NCBI RefSeq assembly: GCF_000225825.1
Contig: NZ_AGBX01000008.1
Span: 62,001-126,000, forward strand
Source of the DNA: Brachybacterium squillarum M-6-3
GTDB taxonomy: Bacteria; Actinomycetota; Actinomycetes; Actinomycetales; Dermabacteraceae
Direction: 5' to 3'
DNA length: 64,000 nt
Positions 26,051 through 36,501 of the stretch are shown piece after piece (position 1 is the first letter of the stretch; each line of letters starts with the position of its first letter). The notes under the pieces are model-generated. The model searched no databases. It had not been told where the DNA came from and worked only from the letters and a program-made list of their open reading frames with translations. The position numbers and the translations under genes were made by a program.

Positions 26051-27388
26051 TCAGCGCTCGAAGCGGATGTCGATGGCGCGCCCGTGGCCCGGCAGGCCCT
26101 CGGCCGCGGCCAGCACGGTGGCGGCCTCGCGGGCCTGCTCCAGGGCGGCCTTGTCGTAGTCGACGACGTGGATGCCGCGCAGGAAGGTGTGCACGCCGAG
26201 ACCGCCGGAGAAGCGGGCGGTACCGCCGGTGGGCAGCACGTGGTTGGAGCCGGCCGCGTAGTCGCCGAGGCTCACGGGGGCGTGGGCGCCCACGAAGACG
26301 GCCCCGGCGTTGGTGACCCGGGCGGCGACCTCGGCGGCGTCCGCGGTCTGGATCTCCAGGTGCTCGGCGCCGTAGGCGTCCACCACGGCCAGGCCCTGCT
26401 CGAGGTCGTCCACCAGCACCACCCCGCTCTGCGGCCCGGCGAGCGCGGTGGCGATGCGCTCGGCGTGCTGGGCCTCGGGCACCTGCGCGTCGAGCTCGGC
26501 CTGCACGGCCTCGACCAGCGCCGGGGCGTCGGTGACCAGCACGGCGGCGGCCATCGGGTCGTGCTCGGCCTGGGAGATGAGGTCCGCGGCGAGGTAGGCG
26601 GGGTGTGCCTCCGCGTCGGCGAGGATCGCGATCTCGGTGGGGCCGGCCTCGGCGTCGATCCCCACCCGGCCGCGCACCAGGCGCTTGGCGGCGGCGACGT
26701 ACACGTTGCCGGGGCCGGTGATCATGTCCACCGGTTCCAGCGCCACCCCGTCGCCGAGGTCCTCCGCGCCGTGGGCGAGCAGCGCCACGGCCTGGGCGCC
26801 GCCGACGGCCAGGACTTCGTCCACGCCCAGCAGCGCGCAGGCCGCGAGGATGGTGGGGTGCGGCAGCCCGCCGAACTCCGGCTGCGGCGGGGAGGCCAGC
26901 ACGATCTGCTCGACGCCGGCCACCTGGGCCGGGACCACGTTCATCACCACGGAGCTGGGCAGCACGGCCCGCCCGCCCGGCACGTACAGGCCCACCCGGC
27001 GCACCGGCACCCAGCGCTGGGTGACCGTGCCGCCGGGCATCACCTGCACCGCCTCGGCGGGGCGGCGCTGCGCGGTGTCCACGGCCCGCACCCGATCGAT
27101 GGAGGCCTCCAGGGCGGCACGGATGGCGGGGTCCAGCTCCGCCAGCGCCCGCTCCAGCTCCGCGGGCGGCACCCGCAGGTGCTCCGGGCGGATCCCGTCG
27201 AAGCGCTCGGAGGCGTCCAGCACCGCCGCGGCGCCGCGGGCGGCGACGTCCTCGACCACCGGGGCGACGGCCCGCGCGGCGGCCTCCACGTCGATCTCGG
27301 GACGCGGCAGCACGGCCTGCAGGGCGGCGGCGCCGAGGGTGCGTCCGCGCAGGTCGATGATGGAAAGGGGCGAAACGGAGAGGGCCAT
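26051..27388 (-). CDS. hisD: Histidinol dehydrogenase HisD
   Basis: Zinc enzyme for the last two steps of histidine synthesis. The 445-residue protein has [14 protein letters not shown], the substrate segment [39 protein letters not shown] with a catalytic-region histidine, and the late GLGVHTFLR. The ATG lies six bases after a TAGACT box. In related genomes hisD directly precedes hisC; here the sugar operon and two other genes lie between. Confidence 0.96.
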   Translation of the reverse strand: MALSVSPLSIIDLRGRTLGAAALQAVLPRPEIDVEAAARAVAPVVEDVAARGAAAVLDASERFDGIRPEHLRVPPAELERALAELDPAIRAALEASIDRVRAVDTAQRRPAEAVQVMPGGTVTQRWVPVRRVGLYVPGGRAVLPSSVVMNVVPAQVAGVEQIVLASPPQPEFGGLPHPTILAACALLGVDEVLAVGGAQAVALLAHGAEDLGDGVALEPVDMITGPGNVYVAAAKRLVRGRVGIDAEAGPTEIAILADAEAHPAYLAADLISQAEHDPMAAAVLVTDAPALVEAVQAELDAQVPEAQHAERIATALAGPQSGVVLVDDLEQGLAVVDAYGAEHLEIQTADAAEVAARVTNAGAVFVGAHAPVSLGDYAAGSNHVLPTGGTARFSGGLGVHTFLRGIHVVDYDKAALEQAREAATVLAAAEGLPGHGRAIDIRFER

Positions 27389-27394
27389 GGCACC

Positions 27395-27400
27395 AGTCTA
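27395..27400 (-). promoter_or_regulatory. hisD -10 box, leaderless
   Basis: TAGACT on the minus strand ends six bases before the hisD ATG; no ribosome-binding site is seen. Confidence 0.5.
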
Positions 27401-27477
27401 GGAGGGCGCGCGCGACGCGACGCGCCGGGCCCGCTGGGCGGTCGCCGGGGGTCCCTGCTGCGGGGCCTCGGCGCCCC

Positions 27478-27483
27478 TAGGGT
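27478..27483 (+). promoter_or_regulatory. -10 box of the ZIP transporter gene, leaderless
   Basis: TAGGGT ends six bases before the GTG start at 27490. Confidence 0.45.
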
Positions 27484-27489
27484 GTCGGG

Positions 27490-28350
27490 GTGCTCCTCGC
27501 CTTCTGCCTCACCCTGATCGCCGGCGCCGCCACCTCCGTGGGGGCGGCCCTCGGCCTGCTCGGCCGCGGCACCGGCGGCCGCTTCCTCGCGGGCGGGCTG
27601 GGCCTCTCGGCCGGGGTGATGCTCTACGTCTCCTTCGTGGAGCTGCTGCCCGAGGGCATCCGCATCCTCTCCGGGGGCGAGGAGGCCACCGCCGCGGGCA
27701 CCGCCGCCGCGGTCGGGGCGTTCTTCGGCGGCATCGCCCTGATCGCGATCCTGGACCGCCTGGTGCCGCAGCCGGTGAACCCCCACGAGTTCTCCGGCCG
27801 CATGGGCTCCCGGCCCGGCCGCGGCGTGCACCGTCACGGCGGGGCGCTGGCCGCCGGGATCGAGCAGAGCGCCCAGGACGCCGCCGACGCCGCGCTGCGG
27901 GCACGCCTGCTGCGCACCGGTGCCGTCACCGCCGCGGCCCTGGCCCTGCACAACGTGCCCGAGGGCTTCGCGACCTTCGTGGTCGCCCTGCAGGACCCCG
28001 CCATCGCGATCCCCGTGGTCGCCGCGATCACCCTGCACAACATCCCCGAGGGCCTGGCCGTGGCGATCCCGGTGCGCCGCGCCACCGGCTCGCGGCGGCA
28101 GGCCTTCTGGTGGGCCACCCTCTCGGGCCTCGCCGAGCCGGTCGGGGCCGTGATCGGCTTCCTGCTGCTGGGCCCCCTGCTGGACGGCCCCGGCATGGGC
28201 GCGGTGCTGGCGGGCGTGGCCGGGGTGATGGTCTTCGTGAGCCTGGACGAGCTGCTGCCCGCCGCCGAGGAGACCGGAGAGCACCACACGGTGATCTACT
28301 CCCTGATCGGCGGCATGGCGCTGATGGCCGCGACCCTGCTGGTGCTCTGA
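27490..28350 (+). CDS. ZIP-family metal transporter, ZupT-like
   Basis: A 286-residue permease of eight predicted helices for zinc or related divalent metals. The metal-site motifs are HNVPEGFATF in helix 4 and HNIPEGLAVAIP in helix 5, and a histidine occurs in the cytoplasmic loop. Start is GTG, apparently leaderless. Divergent from hisD. Confidence 0.92.
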   Translation: MLLAFCLTLIAGAATSVGAALGLLGRGTGGRFLAGGLGLSAGVMLYVSFVELLPEGIRILSGGEEATAAGTAAAVGAFFGGIALIAILDRLVPQPVNPHEFSGRMGSRPGRGVHRHGGALAAGIEQSAQDAADAALRARLLRTGAVTAAALALHNVPEGFATFVVALQDPAIAIPVVAAITLHNIPEGLAVAIPVRRATGSRRQAFWWATLSGLAEPVGAVIGFLLLGPLLDGPGMGAVLAGVAGVMVFVSLDELLPAAEETGEHHTVIYSLIGGMALMAATLLVL

Positions 28351-28387
28351 ACTCCGGGCACTCGCCCGATGCACCGGAACTCCCTGA

Positions 28388-30778
<2,391 letters not shown>

Positions 30779-30795
30779 CCGCCTGATCCCCTGCG

Positions 30796-30829
30796 GCGCC
30801 GGCCCCTCCCCCCGTGGAGGGGCCGGCGC
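30796..30829 (+). terminator. Rho-independent terminator after icd
   Basis: A perfect 14-bp stem, GCGCCGGCCCCTCC (30796-30809) with GGAGGGGCCGGCGC (30816-30829), six-base loop, followed by TCTCTTTCC. Confidence 0.9.
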
Positions 30830-30899
30830 TCTCTTTCCGGCCCGACCCGTTCCCAGCAGACCCGCCCGCCTCGTCTGTCTCATTCCCCCGGAGCCGCCC

Positions 30900-31733
30900 G
30901 TGCCCGTGATCGCCTCCCCCGCCGACGGGGTGCCGCTGCGCTACGACCTGACCGGAACCGCCGACGGCGACCCCGCGGCGCCCGCGCTGGTGCTGCTGCA
31001 CGGCTCCGTGCTCTCCCGCGCGATCTGGCGGGGCCTGGGCTACCTCGGTCCGCTGTCCGCCGAGCACCGGGTGATCCGCCTGGACCTGCGCGGCCACGGC
31101 CGCTCCGGCACCCCGCACGAGCCCTCCGCCTACACCCAGGACCGCTTCGTCGCCGACCTGCTGGGGGTGCTGGACGCCGAGGGCATCGAGCGGGCCGCGT
31201 TGATGGGCTACTCGCTGGGGGCGCGGGTGGCGCTGTCCACCGCCCTCGCCCACCCGGAAGGGGTCACGGCGCTGATCAGCCTCGGCGGCTCCGCGGCCGC
31301 GCAGCACGGCGCCCTGGACTCGGTGTTCTTCCCCGGCGTGATCGACACCGTGCGGGAGGAGGGCATGGCCGCCTTCGCCGACGGGCAGGGCCTCACCGCG
31401 GACCGCAGCGACCGGCGCGGCCGCTCCACCCGGGAGGCGTTCCTCGCCGCCGATGCCGCCGCGATGGCCGCCCTGTTCACCGCCACCGACGCCACCCCCG
31501 CCGTGCCGGAGGCGGAGCTGGCGGCCTGTGCGGTGCCGGCGCTGTGGATGGCCGGCAGCGAGGACCGTCCCCGTCTCGAGGACTCCCGCGCCGCCGCCGC
31601 GACCATGCCGCGGGCCCGCTTCGCGGAGCTGCCCGGCCGCGACCACGGCGGCACCCTCTGGCCTGCCGAGCCGGTGCTGGAGCAGGTGACGGGCTTCCTG
31701 CGGGAGGTGGAGGGACGCTCGGCCGGCGCGTGA
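30900..31733 (+). CDS. Alpha/beta-fold hydrolase
   Basis: A 277-residue hydrolase. The oxyanion-hole motif LLHGSVLS and RLDLRGHGRS precede the nucleophile elbow GYSLGA; the acid is probably in MAGSEDRP and the histidine in GRDHGGTLWP. A lid region lies between. Substrate unknown. GGAG precedes a GTG start. Alone between two hairpins. Confidence 0.85.
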   Translation: MPVIASPADGVPLRYDLTGTADGDPAAPALVLLHGSVLSRAIWRGLGYLGPLSAEHRVIRLDLRGHGRSGTPHEPSAYTQDRFVADLLGVLDAEGIERAALMGYSLGARVALSTALAHPEGVTALISLGGSAAAQHGALDSVFFPGVIDTVREEGMAAFADGQGLTADRSDRRGRSTREAFLAADAAAMAALFTATDATPAVPEAELAACAVPALWMAGSEDRPRLEDSRAAAATMPRARFAELPGRDHGGTLWPAEPVLEQVTGFLREVEGRSAGA

Positions 31734-31779
31734 GCGGTACCGCCCGTATGGACGACCCGAGGGCCCCTCACACGGGACG

Positions 31780-31813
31780 GCCGCCGGAGTCCGTGACGAA
31801 GGACTCCGGCGGC
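31780..31813. terminator. Perfect 13-bp hairpin between convergent genes
   Basis: GCCGCCGGAGTCC (31780-31792) pairs with GGACTCCGGCGGC (31801-31813) around eight bases. It sits between the hydrolase gene and the end of the minus-strand islet genes and can serve both directions. No T-run on either side. Confidence 0.6.
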
Positions 31814-31856
31814 TGCCGCCACGGCGCGGCCCCTTCGGCCACCGTTGGACTCGCGC

Positions 31857-32057
31857 CTAATCGTCAGAGGAGCTGAGGTCGTGACGACATCCATGCGCGA
31901 TCGTGGCCACGAGACACACGACCACTGCAGGCCAGAGGTCGTAGGCCACGGCCATGAACTGTCGATCGAAGACCCACGCGATCGCGGCGAGCAGCAGCAC
32001 GATCGCCAGGGCATACAGGGACAGCACCAGAGCGAGGTACTTCAGCCGGTCCTACAT
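31857..32057 (-). pseudogene. Small two-helix membrane protein gene with a stop at codon 2
   Basis: AGGAG lies six bases before an ATG at 32055-32057, and the very next codon is TAG. The same frame then runs 64 codons to a natural TAG, encoding two hydrophobic helices (YLALVLSLYALAIVLLLAAI, then WPAVVVCLVATIAHG) and a polar end HDLSSSDD. Codon use and hydrophobic pattern look like a real gene, so a nonsense change at codon 2 is the simplest reading. Reinitiation at a GTG 10 codons in would lose part of helix 1. It lies 41 bases after the secreted-protein gene and may have been its partner, for example an immunity protein. Confidence 0.6.
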
Positions 32058-32098
32058 GGTGTCTCCTGGGGTAGGTGCGACGTCAGATAGCGCTCAGC

Positions 32099-32665
32099 TC
32101 ACGGATGCCGCGCGTTCCGAAGGGGCGCGAGCTGAGCCGCGGTCAGCCCCGCGGCCGACAGGGCAGCGGCGATCTTCTTGCGGTACTTCCACACGAGCAC
32201 AGCCAGCTTTGTGACGGCCCAGGTGGCACCGGGAATACCGACGCAACCGACGATGACTTCCGCGACGCGCATCGCGGCATTCCCCGAATTCAGATCTCCG
32301 TCCCGAAAAACCCAGGCCGCGGAAAGTGCACAGGAGATGAGCGTCTTCACCCCGATCGCGGCAATTGGAATGACGGCAGGTTTCGCCGACCACCCCTCGG
32401 GGACGGATTCACCACGGGATTCCTGAACCTGTATCGTCGCGGCGACAACCTCGTCGTCCGACAGGGCGCCGAGTTCGGCGAAGGCCGCCTCGAGGTCTTC
32501 GACGCTCTGGATCTCTTCACCTCCGCCCTCGCACGTCACACAATCCTCATCGCCAGCCCCCGCCGGCGGTGCCGCCGCGGCGACGCCGGTGCCCGCGGCC
32601 ACGACTCCTCCGATCGCGACGGCCGGTGCAATGCGCAGCAGAAGATCTCGTCGAGTTGCCGTCAT
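32099..32665 (-). CDS. Secreted protein with hydrophobic C-terminal half, bacteriocin-like
   Basis: A 188-residue protein with a twin-arginine-like signal peptide (TRRDLLLRIAPAVAIGGVV) and cleavage near AAAAPPAG. An acidic middle contains a CVTC pair. The last 85 residues hold two hydrophobic segments (VIPIAAIGVKTLISCALSAAW and AEVIVGCVGIPGATWAVTKL) and a basic stretch WKYRKKIAAALSAAGL. GGAGG is six bases before the ATG. No known family was recognised. The layout, with a small membrane gene next to it, recalls pore-forming bacteriocins; this is a guess. Confidence 0.75.
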   Translation of the reverse strand: MTATRRDLLLRIAPAVAIGGVVAAGTGVAAAAPPAGAGDEDCVTCEGGGEEIQSVEDLEAAFAELGALSDDEVVAATIQVQESRGESVPEGWSAKPAVIPIAAIGVKTLISCALSAAWVFRDGDLNSGNAAMRVAEVIVGCVGIPGATWAVTKLAVLVWKYRKKIAAALSAAGLTAAQLAPLRNARHP

Positions 32666-32882
32666 GATTGACCTCCGTTGAAACCCTCCCCGACACATAC
32701 TGACCGCGTCGGGCAATCCACCCGAAACATGATGTGGATCACGTCGTCAACCCTCAGTGTGATGCAATAGTTGACGATCGATATTCCCGCTGGCAAGGCC
32801 GTGAGTCCTGTTCTCAGCGGTGCGCCCGAATGCGTCACACCGTGGCGCCCTCTCATAGCGAGCGGCCGACGGCGGCTTCGGC
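32666..32882. other. Gene-free stretch upstream of the secreted-protein gene
   Basis: No supported gene was found. The stretch is visibly richer in A+T than the surroundings and presumably holds the minus-strand promoter of the secreted-protein gene (a TTGACG and a TTGCCC are present, but no convincing -10 at the right distance). Confidence 0.4.
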
Positions 32883-33143
32883 TCGACCTGCGGATCCCCC
32901 GCGGAGATCGACGCCCACGGGCTCGGGCTGCGGGTCTCGGCGGGGGATGCCGGGGCCGAGGCCCACCTGGTCCCGGCGGGCCTCGACGAGGCCTCACGGG
33001 AGGAGGCCGCGCAGACGATGCAGGGCACGGACCCCGTCCACGAGAACCTGCTCGCCGTCACCGACGAGGGATCCCTCGGCATGGAGCAGACGCTCGACAT
33101 CGCTTGAACGGACGGCGGGACCTTCACCCTGCGCCGCATCTGA
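32883..33143 (+). pseudogene. Decayed gene fragment
   Basis: One plus-strand frame reads like protein (SPAEIDAHGLGLRVSAGDAG, then EENLL-like and VTDEGSLGMEQTLDIA), reaches TGA at 33105-33107, and continues in the same frame as TDGGTFTLRRI to a second TGA at 33141-33143. No good start codon or ribosome site is in front. A C-terminal gene remnant with an internal stop is the best reading; the original family was not recognised. Confidence 0.35.
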
Positions 33144-33179
33144 GGCCTGCCCCTCGGATGCGGCCCGTCGACCGGAGCC

Positions 33180-34028
33180 TCAGGTCAGCTGACGCACCAG
33201 CGCCACCAGCGCGACCACCACGATGACGCCGCGCAGCGCGTTCTCGGGCAGGCGCTTGGCCAGGTGCGCGCCGAAGTAGCCGCCCAGCAGCGCGCCGGCG
33301 GCGATGGCGGCGGCCGCGATCCACACGATCTCGACCCCCCGGATCACGTGGGCGAGGAGGTACACGATCGCGGCGGCGAGGTTCACCACCAGGCTGGCCA
33401 GGTTCTTCACGTGGTTCACCTGCCCCATCGGCTTGCCGGTGAGGGAGCCCAGCACGCCCAGGTAGAGGATGCCCTGGGCCGCGGTGAAGTAGCCGCCGTA
33501 GACGCTGGCGGCACCCATCGCCCCGATCAGCGCCGGGGAGCGGTAGGGGCTGCGCCCAGCGGCAGGCAAAGAGGCGGGGTACGAGGTGGGGTCGGAAGCC
33601 GCGGCGCCGTCCGTCCCGCCGCGACGCTCGCGGCGTCGGACCGCGCCGCGCTGCACGGCCGCGGTCAGCGGCTTCTGGAACACCACCATCGCCAGTGCCA
33701 CCACGATCAGCACCGGCACCAGGACCGACAGCGCCGAGGGCGGGGACAGCAGCAGCAGGATCGAACCGGCCGAGGCCATCACCGCGGTCGTGATCACCAG
33801 GGGCCGCAGGGCGCGAGCCTCGGCGGCGATCTCCCGCCGGTACCCGGCGACGGAGCCGATGGTGGAGAACAGGATGCCGAGGGTGTTGGTGCGCACGGCG
33901 GTCCCCGGCGGGATGCCGAGGGCGAGCAGCACCGGCAGGGTCAGCAGGGAGCCGGAGCCGACGGCGGCGTTGATCGCCCCGGCCAGGGTGCCCATGACCA
34001 GGAGCAGGAACAGGGAGAGGGGATCCAC
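33180..34028 (-). CDS. TSUP (TauE/SafE) family permease
   Basis: A 282-residue membrane protein of about eight helices with the duplicated TSUP pattern (AINAAVGSGSLLTLPVLLALG; GAASVYGGYFTAAQGILYLGVLG). These proteins export or import sulfite and organosulfonates. A polar loop of about 40 residues (RRRERRGGTDGAAASD) splits the two halves. Start is GTG, eight bases after a TAGGGT box. Confidence 0.88.
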   Translation of the reverse strand: MDPLSLFLLLVMGTLAGAINAAVGSGSLLTLPVLLALGIPPGTAVRTNTLGILFSTIGSVAGYRREIAAEARALRPLVITTAVMASAGSILLLLSPPSALSVLVPVLIVVALAMVVFQKPLTAAVQRGAVRRRERRGGTDGAAASDPTSYPASLPAAGRSPYRSPALIGAMGAASVYGGYFTAAQGILYLGVLGSLTGKPMGQVNHVKNLASLVVNLAAAIVYLLAHVIRGVEIVWIAAAAIAAGALLGGYFGAHLAKRLPENALRGVIVVVALVALVRQLT

Positions 34029-34036
34029 GGGGATCG

Positions 34037-34042
34037 ACCCTA
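34037..34042 (-). promoter_or_regulatory. -10 box of the TSUP gene, near-leaderless
   Basis: TAGGGT on the minus strand ends eight bases before the GTG start. Confidence 0.4.
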
Positions 34043-34106
34043 GCCCTCCCGGGCCCGGCCGCGGGGACGCGGAGGTCCCCGGCGGCCCGGGAGGGCGCCC
34101 GTCGGA

Positions 34107-35384
34107 TCAGGCGCCGGGCAGCAGCCAGTCGTTCGGGGAGAACAGCTCGTAGTGCACGCGGGCCTCGTCGGCGCCGGCCTCGCGGAGCTGCCCGCGCACC
34201 GCCTGCAGGAACCCGCTGCCGCCGCAGAGGTAGATCTCGGCGTCCGCGGGCAGCTCCAGGCCGGTCAGGTCCATCCGGCCGGCCCGCACCTGCGGGCTCC
34301 CGGGCACGGCCTCGGTGTGCTCGGTGCCGCGCTCGAACCACAGGTGCAGGGCGGAGGGGGTCTCGCGGGCCAGCACCTCCACGGCGCCCGCGAGCTCCTC
34401 GACCAGGGCGGCCTGCTCGGCGGAGACGTCGGCGTGAGCCACCACGGCGGTGCGGCCGGGCTGGTGGGCGGCGAGGTGCCTCGCCATGCCGAGGATCGGG
34501 GTGGCACCGATGCCGGCGGAGACCAGCACCACGGGGGCCTTCGAGGCGGTGTCCAGGGTGAGGTCGCCGAAGGGCAGGGTCACCTGCAGCTCGTCCCCGG
34601 CCTCCAGGGTCTCGTGGAGGAAGGAGCTGACCTCCCCGTCGGGGGTGCCGTCCACCCCGTCGATGCGCTTGACGGAGATCCGCCAGCGGCCGTCGCCGGG
34701 CGCGTCGGAGAGGGAGTACTGGCGCAGCTGGCGGGCCCCGTCGGGCAGGTGCACGCCGACGGAGACGTACTGGCCGGGCACGAAGCCGCCCAGCTCGGGA
34801 TCGCCCTCCCGGGCCTCCAGCACGAAGCTGGCGACGGTGCGGGACTCGTCGACGCGCTCGGCGACGCGGACGGTGCGGAACACGTCCCCGGGGGCCACCT
34901 CGGCGCCGCGGTACAGCTCGTGCTCGAACTCGATGAGAGTGCGGGCCATGTGCCAGTAGACGGCGTCCCAGGCGGCGGCGACGTCCGTGGTGACGACGTC
35001 CGCGCCGAGCACCTCCACGATCGCGGCCATCAGGTGCTCGTGGACGATGCCGTACTGGTCCTCGGTGATGCCGAGGGAGGCGTGCTTGTGGCCGATGCGG
35101 CCCAGCATCTCCCGCGGGCTCGGCCCGTCCGGGTCCACCAGCAGGGTGGCGTAGGTGGCGACGCTCGCGGCGAGGGCCTTCTGCTGGGCGCCCTGGGCCT
35201 GGTTGCCGCGGTTGAAGGTGTCGCGGAGCAGCTCCGGGTGGGCGGCGAACATGCGGTCGTAGAAGGTGGGGGCGATCTGCTCGATGTGCGCACCGACCAG
35301 CGGCAGGGTGGCGCGGACGGTCTCCTCGTGCGCCGGGTCCAGGCGCTCGTGGATCTCGAGGGTGGCGGTGGGGTCGCTGGTCAC
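34107..35384 (-). CDS. hmp: Flavohemoprotein, nitric oxide dioxygenase
   Basis: Converts nitric oxide to nitrate with O2 and NAD(P)H. The 425-residue protein has the globin domain (FYDRMFAAHPEL, the haem histidine in IGHKHASLGI), an FAD domain with RQYSLSDAPGDG, and an NAD domain with VSAGIGATPILGM and the C-terminal YLCGGSGFLQAV. An ATG six codons upstream (35402) is possible, but AAGGAG lies directly after that ATG, nine bases before the GTG at 35384, so the GTG is preferred. No clear NsrR site was seen. Confidence 0.93.
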   Translation of the reverse strand: MTSDPTATLEIHERLDPAHEETVRATLPLVGAHIEQIAPTFYDRMFAAHPELLRDTFNRGNQAQGAQQKALAASVATYATLLVDPDGPSPREMLGRIGHKHASLGITEDQYGIVHEHLMAAIVEVLGADVVTTDVAAAWDAVYWHMARTLIEFEHELYRGAEVAPGDVFRTVRVAERVDESRTVASFVLEAREGDPELGGFVPGQYVSVGVHLPDGARQLRQYSLSDAPGDGRWRISVKRIDGVDGTPDGEVSSFLHETLEAGDELQVTLPFGDLTLDTASKAPVVLVSAGIGATPILGMARHLAAHQPGRTAVVAHADVSAEQAALVEELAGAVEVLARETPSALHLWFERGTEHTEAVPGSPQVRAGRMDLTGLELPADAEIYLCGGSGFLQAVRGQLREAGADEARVHYELFSPNDWLLPGA

Positions 35385-35459
35385 GGCGGCGTGCTCCTTC
35401 ATCGACGGGGCCCGGCGGGTGGTTCGCCGGGTACGCCCGGCACGCTACGCAGGCGCGGA

Positions 35460-35493
35460 CCGGCCCCCGGGGACGATCGTCCTCGGGGGCCGG
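35460..35493. terminator. 17-bp near-perfect palindrome between DUF488 gene and hmp
   Basis: The arms 35460-35476 and 35477-35493 are complementary with one G-T pair and no loop bases beyond the centre GACGATCGTC. It lies just after the DUF488 stop on the minus strand and before hmp. A terminator is likely; a protein-binding site is possible. Confidence 0.6.
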
Positions 35494-35518
35494 GAAGGGC
35501 GCATGTCCCCGCGGGAGC

Positions 35519-35905
35519 TCAGCTCGTCAGCGTGAGCAGGTGATCACGGAGCACGAGGGCGTGGTTGTGCTCGGCGTCACGGGCGGCGTAGACCAGCTCG
35601 ATCCGGTCGGCTCCCGCCTCGGCAGCTCGCTCCAGGAAGGCCGCGGGCGCCGGGGAGGCGGCCAGCTCCGCCCGGTAGCGCTCGGCGAAGGCCTCGAAGC
35701 CGAGCTCGCCGTGGTGGAAGTCGCGGCGCAGCTCGGTGCTCGGGGCGAGGTCCTTCGCCCACTCGTCCAGGACCAGGCGGGTCCTGGCGATGCCGCGGGG
35801 CCAGAGCCGGTCCACGAGCACCCGGAGGGTGCCGGGGGCGGGGCCGCCGTCGTCCAGCAGCTCCCGAACCCTAGCCACCGCGAGGACCGGCCGGTGCTCG
35901 TTCAC
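35519..35905 (-). CDS. DUF488 family protein
   Basis: A 128-residue protein with the family core VLVDRLWPRGIARTRLVLDEWAKDLAPSTELRRDFHH and VYAARDAEHNHALVL. Function unknown; family members are often near redox genes. GTG start eight bases after the tpx stop, so likely co-transcribed with the peroxidase. Confidence 0.88.
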   Translation of the reverse strand: MNEHRPVLAVARVRELLDDGGPAPGTLRVLVDRLWPRGIARTRLVLDEWAKDLAPSTELRRDFHHGELGFEAFAERYRAELAASPAPAAFLERAAEAGADRIELVYAARDAEHNHALVLRDHLLTLTS

Positions 35906-35913
35906 GGGGGCGG

Positions 35914-36411
35914 TCAGGCCAGGGCGGCGCGGGCGGCCTCGTAGTCGGGTTCCTCGGAGACCTCGGGGACCTGCTCGGTGTAGGTGACGGTGCCGTCGGC
36001 GTCGGCGATCACCACGGCGCGGGAGAGCAGCCCGGCCAGCGGGCCGTCCTGCATGGTCACGCCGAGGTCCTCGCCGAAGGTGGAGCGGAAGGCGGAGCCG
36101 GTGACGACATTCTCGATGCCCTCGGCGCCGCAGAATCGGGCCTGCGCGAAGGGGAGGTCCTGGGAGGCGCAGACCACGACGGTGTCCTCGAGGCCGGCGG
36201 CGATCTGGTTGAACTGGCGCACGGAGAGGGCACAGGTGTCGGTGTCCAGCGAGGGGAAGATGTTCAGCACGATGCGCTTGCCGGCCAGGTCGGCGGAGGA
36301 GACGGGGCCGAGGTCCTGCCCGACCAGGTCGAAGGCCGGGAGGGTGGAGCCGACCGCGGGCAGCTCGCCGACGGTGGTGACGGGCGCGTTCTTGAAGGTG
36401 ATGGAAGCCAT
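35914..36411 (-). CDS. tpx: Thiol peroxidase Tpx
   Basis: Atypical 2-Cys peroxiredoxin that reduces hydroperoxides using thioredoxin. The 165 residues match the family length. The peroxidatic cysteine is C60 in TDTCALSVRQFN and the resolving cysteine C94 in ARFCGAEGIENV. The ATG at 36411 gives the standard N-terminus; an open frame seven codons longer lacks support. Confidence 0.95.
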   Translation of the reverse strand: MASITFKNAPVTTVGELPAVGSTLPAFDLVGQDLGPVSSADLAGKRIVLNIFPSLDTDTCALSVRQFNQIAAGLEDTVVVCASQDLPFAQARFCGAEGIENVVTGSAFRSTFGEDLGVTMQDGPLAGLLSRAVVIADADGTVTYTEQVPEVSEEPDYEAARAALA

Positions 36412-36501
36412 GGCCCCATCCTCGCGCGGCACCGGGCGCAGGACAAGCGGACTCCCCTCCGATGCCCCGGCACCGCGTTCGCCCGGGCGCGCGGGCGCGG
36501 G

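Noticed and set aside
31208-32014. 268-codon minus-strand frame overlapping the hydrolase gene
   Set aside because: Ser/Arg/Pro-rich shadow of the hydrolase; the frame beside it contains the convincing two-helix membrane protein.
32747-33139. 130-codon minus-strand frame between the islet gene and the TSUP gene
   Set aside because: No ribosome site, no recognisable domain; the plus-strand frame there reads more like protein although broken.
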